Position numbers and translations under genes: made by a program. Positions 58,621-64,000 of a stretch of DNA of 64,000 bases are shown here, piece after piece. The notes under the pieces were generated by a model. That model worked only from the letters and a program-made list of their open reading frames with translations. It searched no databases and had not been told where the DNA came from. The DNA is from Shewanella sp. SNU WT4 (GTDB taxonomy: Bacteria > Pseudomonadota > Gammaproteobacteria > Enterobacterales > Shewanellaceae): assembly GCF_006494715.1 (NCBI RefSeq), contig NZ_CP041151.1, positions 2,666,001 to 2,730,000 on the forward strand, read 5' to 3'. Each line of letters begins with the position of its first letter. The first letter of the stretch is position 1.

Positions 58621-59920
58621 TACTTGGATATTTCACTGTTTTCTTTAGCACCACACGCGGGTAGCTGGGCCGCTTCCTCTTTGGGGGTAAAATCAACCTT
58701 TTGCCATTTTCCCTCAGTCGTTTTAAGTGCTGTGGGATCGCTCCCGGACTCCCTCTGTCACTCCAACCAAACTCATCCTGTATTAAAAACAGGGCATTAA
58801 TGAAACTTATCCTCTGTGGCTCAACTTTATGCTGCACTGCCATTGCGGCCATCTCTAGCCGAACAATATTGTAGGTCGTTAAGATCCCCCATAATTCTTG
58901 ATACACCCCATCCTTCTTCTTACTGCGCAGGACTGGTTTATTTTCCAGTTGATATTGCTTTAGCTCACCATAACCCCTCTCTATCTCCCATCGCTGCCAA
59001 TACACCTTGAGTAAATCGTTCACTGGATAGCTGTTGGGGCATAGGCAGGACGTGATAAACCCTTTGATATCACCTTTGGGTGACGGAATAAGGATAAGGC
59101 GGGCTTGCCAGCTCTCCCCCAGATAAGGCGCTTGCTGTTGAGCTTGGGGTGATACCGGCATCTCAACCAGATGGTCATACTCTGAGAATGACTCGATAAT
59201 TTGATAGCGGGTCTTAGACTTTATCGGGGTTAACCAATGGGTGTTTGCACCGCTTCCTTGCCAGCTGATGAGCAATTCGGCAGACATAAACCCACGGTCA
59301 AACAACGTGAGCGAATTCTCGGGAGCTGAGCCAACCAATTGCTGTGCATAGTGAATTTCACTGTGGGTAACAGGCCCGAAAGCCGCATCAGAAAGTAAGT
59401 GGCTACGAGTAGACATTAAGGTGACCGCCAGCACAGAGGGAAAAGAAGCCGTGCTTTGTGCAAAGCCAAAGTGATGGTTTTCTTCAGTGTTATGCGTCTT
59501 AAAATACGTCCCATCAACACTGAGCAATTTCAATCCCGCTATCTCATCAAATTCGCACTGTGTTTCCCACTGTGCAGCGGTTGTTTTGAACAGATAACGC
59601 ATGGGCTCTGAACCCAACTTTTCTTTGGCTTTGATGATACTACTGGTCGCCAGTGGCGGGAGCTCCCCCTTGGAGTCGGGAAATGCCAGTGAGAGCGTAT
59701 CACAGACTTGCTGAATCGAGCGGTTACGCATCAAACCAATGCCTAGAACCAACCAAACAGCTTGCTCTGCAGGGAAACGGCGGGTTCGAAGCGAGGCCCT
59801 GCCAGTTTGTTGCACAGCCTCAGCTACCCAATCCATGGGAACATGTTTGGCGAATACATCAATATCTTGCGCTTGGCAAAATTCAGCGGTAACGAGTAGC
59901 TCTTTAGAAAATTCAGACAT
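58601..59920 (-). CDS. IS4-family transposase
   Basis: DDE transposase with the YREK signature of the family. Catalytic Asp in LLSVDGTYFKT and in LTLFDRGFMSAELLI; the Glu is in the YWQRWEIERGYGELKQYQLE segment, which carries the Y-(2)-R-(3)-E-(6)-K pattern of IS4 elements. 439 residues, complete and without frameshift. The N-terminus MSEFSKELLVTAEFC follows a terminator hairpin by only a few bases (59921-59955). Confidence 0.93.
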   Translation of the reverse strand: MSEFSKELLVTAEFCQAQDIDVFAKHVPMDWVAEAVQQTGRASLRTRRFPAEQAVWLVLGIGLMRNRSIQQVCDTLSLAFPDSKGELPPLATSSIIKAKEKLGSEPMRYLFKTTAAQWETQCEFDEIAGLKLLSVDGTYFKTHNTEENHHFGFAQSTASFPSVLAVTLMSTRSHLLSDAAFGPVTHSEIHYAQQLVGSAPENSLTLFDRGFMSAELLISWQGSGANTHWLTPIKSKTRYQIIESFSEYDHLVEMPVSPQAQQQAPYLGESWQARLILIPSPKGDIKGFITSCLCPNSYPVNDLLKVYWQRWEIERGYGELKQYQLENKPVLRSKKKDGVYQELWGILTTYNIVRLEMAAMAVQHKVEPQRISFINALFLIQDEFGWSDRGSPGAIPQHLKRLRENGKRLILPPKRKRPSYPRVVLKKTVKYPSKNATRS

Positions 59921-59955
59921 AAAAAAATCAGCTGCAACTTAGGTTGCGGCTGATT
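59921..59955 (-). terminator. Insulating terminator at the transposase start
   Basis: Reverse-strand stem AATCAGCCGCAAC/GTTGCAGCTGATT (59926-59955) with seven U directly before the ATG at 59920. It is a full terminator in the leader and would stop transcription entering from outside the element. Confidence 0.85.
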
Positions 59956-60141
59956 ATGAAGCCCTTGAAAGATCGTTCAACTACTTAAAACGATCGGCAT
60001 TATGATTAGTTCAGGGCTTTTTTATGGCACAAGATAGGGCTACATGAGTGCTAAAAAAAATAGCAATAAAAATTCAATACGCAAGACACTGTAAATCCAA
60101 TAGAATTAATTATGACCAATTGTTCACTACTGAGAGTAAGT

Positions 60142-60771
60142 ATGCCAACAGCCACCAAGATGACCCCAGCAGCCATTGCTTGGATGCTAACCTTCATGAT
60201 TGTATTCATTTGGTCAGCCTATCAACCCTTTGACCGCTTTACTTGGGTGTTGGAAGTCGCTCCCGCTGTGATTGGCGCTTTAGTGTTGATAAGCACTCGC
60301 CAGCGCTTTGCATTAACGCCGTTACTGTATGTCTTAGTGTTGCTGCATTGCATCATTTTACTGGTGGGCGGTCATTACACTTATGCTGAAGTACCATTAT
60401 TTGATTGGATAGCAGAGCTCACTCATTCAAGTCGCAATAACTATGACAAACTGGGCCATTTTGCCCAAGGCTTTGTGCCTGTCATGCTGGCTCGCGAAAT
60501 TTGCTGGCGCCAACAAGTGTTTAGCACTAAGGCGTGGGGCAATTTCTTTATCGTGTGCTTTACCTTGGCATTCAGTGCCTTTTACGAATTGATTGAATGG
60601 TGGGTAGCCATTGCCACAGGCGAAGGTGCTGACGCGTTTTTGGGTACCCAGGGCTATATTTGGGATACCCAATCAGACATGGGATTTGCCTTATTTGGCG
60701 CCATCATGGCGTTATTACTGTTGTCAGCATGGCATGACAAGCAACTGCAACAGCTGCAGGTTCAGAGCTAA
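60142..60771 (+). CDS. YjdF-like inner membrane protein (DUF2238)
   Basis: Function unknown. 209 residues from the ATG at 60142 (MPTATKMTP), behind a GAGAG ribosome binding site; a longer frame starts at 60112. About six membrane helices: LTFMIVFIWSAY near the start, then about 45-60, 70-90, 125-145, 155-175 and a last one at the C-terminus. Conserved HFAQGFVPVMLAREI and FYELIEWWVA, with YIWDTQSDMGFALFGA, are the marks of DUF2238. The IS4 element sits about 125 bp upstream, so its promoter may have been displaced. Confidence 0.85.
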   Translation: MPTATKMTPAAIAWMLTFMIVFIWSAYQPFDRFTWVLEVAPAVIGALVLISTRQRFALTPLLYVLVLLHCIILLVGGHYTYAEVPLFDWIAELTHSSRNNYDKLGHFAQGFVPVMLAREICWRQQVFSTKAWGNFFIVCFTLAFSAFYELIEWWVAIATGEGADAFLGTQGYIWDTQSDMGFALFGAIMALLLLSAWHDKQLQQLQVQS

Positions 60772-60784
60772 TATAGTGGCTTGA

Positions 60785-60812
60785 GGGCTGACGTGTTCTT
60801 ACATGTCAGCCC
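60785..60812 (+). terminator. Hairpin after the YjdF-like gene
   Basis: GGGCTGACGTG pairs with CATGTCAGCCC (one G-T pair); no T-run, so termination is uncertain. Confidence 0.5.
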
Positions 60813-60813
60813 C

Positions 60814-60875
60814 TAGATATCAGGACTTAGATATCAGGACTTAGATATCAGGCCACTTATATCAGGCTTTAGATA
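60814..60875. repeat. 14-bp tandem repeat after the YjdF-like gene
   Basis: Two exact TAGATATCAGGACT units, then TAGATATCAGGCCA, CTTATATCAGGCTT and a partial fifth. Confidence 0.93.
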
Positions 60876-60892
60876 TTTGCTACCAACTTAAG

Positions 60893-61243
60893 TTATTGGC
60901 TCCACACAGCAAACTCATTGCCATTGGGGCACAGAAAATGAAATCTGCGCCCGCCAGGGAAACTAAACACCGCTTTAGTGATTTCACCACCCGCATCAAT
61001 AATCGACTGCTCGGTTTTAGCTAAGTCGCGGCTATAAAGCACGATTAACGGGCACCCTTTGGCTAAGTTAAAACACAAGGCATCTTCATAAAAGCCGCCA
61101 TCTATGCCAACCTGATTAAAGCAGCAATATTTAGGACCATAGTCGGTAAACTGCCAGCCAAAAACTCGAGTAAAAAAGGCTTTGGCCAAGGCCATATCAC
61201 GCACCGGAATTTCTAAATAGTTAATACTATGATGTTGCGCCAT
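60893..61243 (-). CDS. VOC-family (glyoxalase-like) protein
   Basis: 116 residues forming one vicinal-oxygen-chelate unit: INYLEIPVRDMALAKAFFTRVFGWQF at the start and HFLCPNGNEFAVWSQ at the end. Such short forms often bind antibiotics or act as dimers of unknown role; the substrate is not known. ATG at 61243 with an AAGGAG ribosome binding site. It follows the DUF445 gene by 15 bp on the same strand, so the two are probably one transcript. Confidence 0.83.
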   Translation of the reverse strand: MAQHHSINYLEIPVRDMALAKAFFTRVFGWQFTDYGPKYCCFNQVGIDGGFYEDALCFNLAKGCPLIVLYSRDLAKTEQSIIDAGGEITKAVFSFPGGRRFHFLCPNGNEFAVWSQ

Positions 61244-61258
61244 ATGACCTTAGCTCCT

Positions 61259-61966
61259 TTAGCTTTGAATAAGTCCGGCGAATAACCCCAGCACGCCACC
61301 AAACACACCGCCCCAGATCACTAACCAACCTAAGTGAGCGGCAATCATCTTTTGCACCATGACCTTGACCATTTGTGGTGTCAGTTCATTCAGGCGTTGT
61401 TCGATAATCTCTTGAATTTGTGCTTTGAAACCACTCATTTTTTCAGGCTGTTCTAATTCATTGATTAATAACTGCTGAAAGTTGTCACTGGCGGCTATTT
61501 CAGTCAAGGATGCCTGCATTTTTTCAATAAAAGGTTGGCGTAGCGGCACTAATGCCTCGTTGCCGCCAAACATGGCCAGCATGCCACCAAATGAAGATTG
61601 TTCCACTGTGGTCACTAAGGCATCAAAGGCTGGGTTTAAATCAACCTTAGCAATCACGCCCGTTAAATTGAGCATGGAGGCAGAACCCGCGCCTTTTGAT
61701 AAAAACTTATCGATATTCTCATCAGTGAAAAACTGCTGCATCATCAATTCACTAATGGCGCGCTTAAACTCTTCAAAGCGCGCAGGTATTACGCCTGAGC
61801 CATAAAGGCCTGGCACTTTTTCAAATAACATATGCACAGCAAGCGCATTCGTTACCGCCCCAGACAAAGCAAATAAGCCAATGCTTAGCAATATAGCTTG
61901 CTCGCTGACATAACCAATAACTGTCAACAACAAGCAAATGAGATTGGTAATGGTACTTTTAGACAA
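61259..61966 (-). CDS. DUF445-family membrane protein
   Basis: 235 residues. Two N-terminal membrane helices (LICLLLTVIGYVS and ILLSIGLFALSGAVTNALAV) and one at the C-terminus (GWLVIWGGVFGGVLGLFAGL); the central part is a long amphipathic helical region. The block VPGLYGSGVIPARFEEFKRAI is diagnostic for DUF445. Function unknown. It is the upstream partner of the VOC gene. Confidence 0.85.
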   Translation of the reverse strand: MSKSTITNLICLLLTVIGYVSEQAILLSIGLFALSGAVTNALAVHMLFEKVPGLYGSGVIPARFEEFKRAISELMMQQFFTDENIDKFLSKGAGSASMLNLTGVIAKVDLNPAFDALVTTVEQSSFGGMLAMFGGNEALVPLRQPFIEKMQASLTEIAASDNFQQLLINELEQPEKMSGFKAQIQEIIEQRLNELTPQMVKVMVQKMIAAHLGWLVIWGGVFGGVLGLFAGLIQS

Positions 61967-62046
61967 AATCTTGTCCCTTCAATAAATAACATAGGGCATA
62001 TTGTAGGGATTTTACTTGCACTAACAAGAGGCTATATCAGGCAGTT

Positions 62047-63051
62047 CTATCCCCATGTCCTTGGTCGCTTTCTTAATTCACGATAATCAAACGACAGCAC
62101 ATGAATGCGCTCAATCGGCACGCCAGCTAAAAATATCCGCTCTTGCCCACGCAACACCATCTTAGGTTCACCGCAAATAAAGACTCGAAATTGCCGAGAG
62201 AATTGATGGCGCCCAGCCACAAGTTCTATGGGATCAGCTAAACGCACCCGCTTGCCATCCACTTGCGATTTCTCGCTTTCAGCGCCGACACAGGCCTGAT
62301 AAAAAAAGGTTTTATGCATCAACATACGTTGCAAAAGATATTTATGCTGATATAAATCATCCAAATTGCGGCCATAGTGATATAAATAAATCTCCCCTCT
62401 ATGCCCTCTTTCTAGAGCCTCTTCGGCAATCCCCACCACAGCCCCAAGTCCAGTACCGCCGCCAATTAACACTAAGATATCATCGGGTAATCCTGGGTAG
62501 TAATGACAGTGTCCCCAAGGCCCTTGCAAGAATAATTCATCGCCGTTGTTAGCATGATAAAACAACCAATCACTGAATTTACCATTGCGCTTACGGCGAA
62601 TGTGGAACTCTAAAGTGTTATCTTGGGCTTTAGCTATGGCAAAGGTTCGCCCTATGCCATTGTTTAAACGAAGATTGACCGACTGCCCGGCGAGGTAGCG
62701 CTTAGGGCCACTGACGTCGAGCACCAGTTTTATGACGTTTTCACTCAAGAAGGTTTTCGCAATAATGGGCGCCGCTATATACAGCTGTTCTGAATTACCG
62801 GTTTCTAAGGCTAAACCGTGGGAAGGAATGCACTGACAGGCAAAAATAAGCCCTTCTTGCTTATATTCAATTTCAAGGCCGCGCTGAGCCATTAACGCTA
62901 AATCGCCGCCCACGTATTTTAATAAACAGCTGCGACAGCGTCCTTTGCGACAGGAATAACTCGCAGGATACTCATGGCGTAACAATGCATCGAGCACAGT
63001 CTCACCACTTCTAGCTTCAAATGTCTTACCATCTAGGTAAAAAATACTCAT
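62047..63051 (-). CDS. 2Fe-2S ferredoxin-NAD(P)H reductase
   Basis: Electron transfer flavoprotein of 334 residues. Residues about 1-85 form a plant-type 2Fe-2S ferredoxin with cysteines in CRKGRCRSC and a fourth in LIFACQC; then an FAD-binding domain (GRTFAIAKA) and the NAD-binding segment LVLIGGGTGLGAVVGI. This order matches CDP-6-deoxy-glucoseen reductase-like and phenol/toluate reductase components. No oxygenase partner is nearby, so the acceptor is unknown. Confidence 0.84.
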   Translation of the reverse strand: MSIFYLDGKTFEARSGETVLDALLRHEYPASYSCRKGRCRSCLLKYVGGDLALMAQRGLEIEYKQEGLIFACQCIPSHGLALETGNSEQLYIAAPIIAKTFLSENVIKLVLDVSGPKRYLAGQSVNLRLNNGIGRTFAIAKAQDNTLEFHIRRKRNGKFSDWLFYHANNGDELFLQGPWGHCHYYPGLPDDILVLIGGGTGLGAVVGIAEEALERGHRGEIYLYHYGRNLDDLYQHKYLLQRMLMHKTFFYQACVGAESEKSQVDGKRVRLADPIELVAGRHQFSRQFRVFICGEPKMVLRGQERIFLAGVPIERIHVLSFDYRELRKRPRTWG

Positions 63052-63218
63052 GGATATGACCTTTTCATGACGGGGTAGGCTCCAAACAAGCGAGTGCTGC
63101 TCTATTGAGTGTATTCAATCACCCAACATTCACAAGTACATCAACGCATTGGTTAAAGTCCTGTTCGCTTCCTTAGGTCTCAGGTAGACTACGGCCAAAA
63201 AACACAGGGAGATAATGG

Positions 63219-63575
63219 GTGAAGTTAATCAGATTTTTACTCGGCAAGTTGATTTTATTGGCAAATGCGGTTTTTAAGCCTAAAAAAATTAGCCGCAGCT
63301 TAGATGCGCAGCAACAGATAGATAAGGCTACCGCCGCCTTAACCTTATTCCAATATCCAGCGTGCCCATTTTGCGTTAAAGTGCGCCGCCAAATGTATCG
63401 CCAGCAACTGAACATTCGCCTTGAAAATGCTAAGCAAGCGAATGTGGCTGCAACCTTGACTGAGCAAGGCGGTAAATTGCAAGTGCCATGCCTACGCATT
63501 GAACAAGGCGGCCAAGAGCAATGGTTATACGAGTCTGGCGATATCATTAAGTATTTGCAGCAACACTACGCCTAA
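63219..63575 (+). CDS. Membrane-anchored glutaredoxin-like protein
   Basis: 118 residues. An N-terminal hydrophobic stretch (LIRFLLGKLILLANAVF) acts as a likely membrane anchor, followed by a glutaredoxin domain with active site CPFC at 49-52 (FQYPACPFC) and the GSH-binding VPCLRI near residue 89. GTG start at 63219 behind AGGGAG. The domain should face the cytoplasm if the anchor goes in with a positive-inside rule (Lys-rich KPKK after the helix). Confidence 0.86.
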   Translation: MKLIRFLLGKLILLANAVFKPKKISRSLDAQQQIDKATAALTLFQYPACPFCVKVRRQMYRQQLNIRLENAKQANVAATLTEQGGKLQVPCLRIEQGGQEQWLYESGDIIKYLQQHYA

Positions 63576-63661
63576 CTAGCTATTGGCTTCAATCAAGCCT
63601 CTGTGCTTTAGCCTTTAACCGCTAAGTCAGCTGATTTGCCTTATGCTGTTTTGCCTTATAG

Positions 63662-63690
63662 AAAACAGTGCCAAGCCTTGGCACTGTTTT
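63662..63690. terminator. Bidirectional intrinsic terminator
   Basis: A 13-bp perfect stem, AAAACAGTGCCAA/TTGGCACTGTTTT, with GCC loop, between the glutaredoxin gene and the permease. A run of nine C (63702-63710) lies just beyond. Confidence 0.93.
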
Positions 63691-63760
63691 CAGTGAAACC
63701 TCCCCCCCCCTCATTGACATCTGCTTGGCTGTTTATGGCCACACAGCCTATAAGTTCCGG

Positions 63761-64000
63761 TCATTTTTGCCATAAATAGGTTCTATCACAGTAGTCATAT
63801 AACCACTGTGGGCGGTACACCACGATTAAAGTAATCACCATGCCATTAAGCAGTGCCTCGGGGAACATTAATAGCGGCGCCACTAATAAGTAATTATCTA
63901 TGATGTCGCTTAAGGGGATATCGCTTGAGAGCAACAGCCAGCCAGACCACAGCAGCATGTGCACTAAGATGGTGAGGGCTGAATTTAAAAATGCCCCGCA
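63761..64000 (-). CDS. Energy-coupling-factor-type permease, CbiM-like (C-terminal part)
   Basis: Reading frame open to the window edge; about 79 residues seen, the N-terminal part lies outside. Two hydrophobic helices and the ending MFPEALLNGMVITLIVVYRPQWLYDY agree with the CbiM/energy-coupling-factor permease family, which imports cobalt, nickel or similar substrates. The substrate cannot be told from this end. Stop TGA at 63761-63763. Confidence 0.75.
   Translation of the reverse strand, partial: CGAFLNSALTILVHMLLWSGWLLLSSDIPLSDIIDNYLLVAPLLMFPEALLNGMVITLIVVYRPQWLYDYCDRTYLWQK

Larger units (their letters stand above)
58573..60017 (-). mobile_element. IS4-family insertion sequence
   Basis: 1445 bp with 22-bp ends that match at 17 positions: GCCCTGA, a variable middle and CATAATGCC (58573-58594), mirrored at 59996-60017. 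One transposase. No target duplication is obvious at the flanks. Terminator-type hairpins at both inner ends (58591-58620 and 59921-59955) would block transcription from outside. It lies between asnB and the YjdF-like gene. Confidence 0.9.

Overview
The window looks like a stretch of a Shewanella chromosome, or a close relative in the marine Gammaproteobacteria. The reasons are gene order and content: monomeric isocitrate dehydrogenase beside rluE-nudJ-mnmA-hflD-purB; ppsA/ppsR/aroH; the CrbS/CrbR acetate-switch system with acs; a tol-pal operon ending at a lysine tRNA cluster; motY beside rnt, which implies a sodium-type polar flagellum; and leucine dehydrogenase. The genus is inferred from synteny and protein similarity read by eye. 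No database was searched.

Layout. 1-9.7 kb: core metabolism and RNA modification (icd partial, rluE, nudJ, mnmA, hflD, purB, roxA, a small DUF4826-like gene, leucine dehydrogenase). 9.8-13.5 kb: an accessory patch with an IS1111-type IS110 element, a small tail-anchored unknown, a probable PliI-type lysozyme inhibitor and an IS256 element. 13.5-22.6 kb: a MarR regulator, the FAD/Fe-S dehydrogenase YdiJ, ppsA divergent from ppsR, aroH and a hotdog thioesterase. 22.8-33.9 kb: response regulator CrbR, a Kef-type K+/H+ antiporter with its flavodoxin-fold partner, an APC permease, an S-formylglutathione-hydrolase-like protein that has lost its catalytic Ser and His, the giant hybrid kinase CrbS, and acs. 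Two palindromes lie between crbS and acs. 34.1-36.2 kb: radD and grxA. 36.2-37.4 kb: a DcaP-like porin pseudogene, frameshifted and with its 3' end replaced by a 57-bp scrap of the same IS256.

37.6-39.1 kb holds the most striking structure: a tandem array of 13 tRNA-Lys(UUU)-type units with a basic period of 113 bp. Ten are canonical, two are degenerate units with an expanded D-arm, and one has a 6-nt insertion. A single promoter with a GC-rich discriminator lies upstream. 39.3-44.6 kb: ybgC-tolQ-tolR-tolA-tolB-pal-cpoB, the envelope-constriction complex. 44.7-49.3 kb: an S9 peptidase lipoprotein, a previously unannotated candidate small RNA (about 47304-47471), motY and rnt. 49.6-56.4 kb: a sodium/proton antiporter-family protein, a TspO-like protein, Rof, a periplasmic unknown, upp, purM-purN and nagD. 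56.8-64 kb: asnB, an IS4-family element with its own insulating terminators, a YjdF-like membrane protein, DUF445 and VOC genes, a ferredoxin-type reductase, a membrane-anchored glutaredoxin, and the 3' end of an energy-coupling-factor permease.

The genes are mostly housekeeping. Nucleotide metabolism (purB, purM, purN, upp, nagD), acetate/PEP metabolism (crbS/crbR, acs, ppsA/ppsR, aroH) and envelope functions (tol-pal, motY) are each represented. The unusual content is in the three IS elements, the IS scar in the porin, the tRNA-Lys array, the small RNA candidate, the pseudoenzyme and the crbS-acs regulatory region. No phage, CRISPR or recognised defence system was found.
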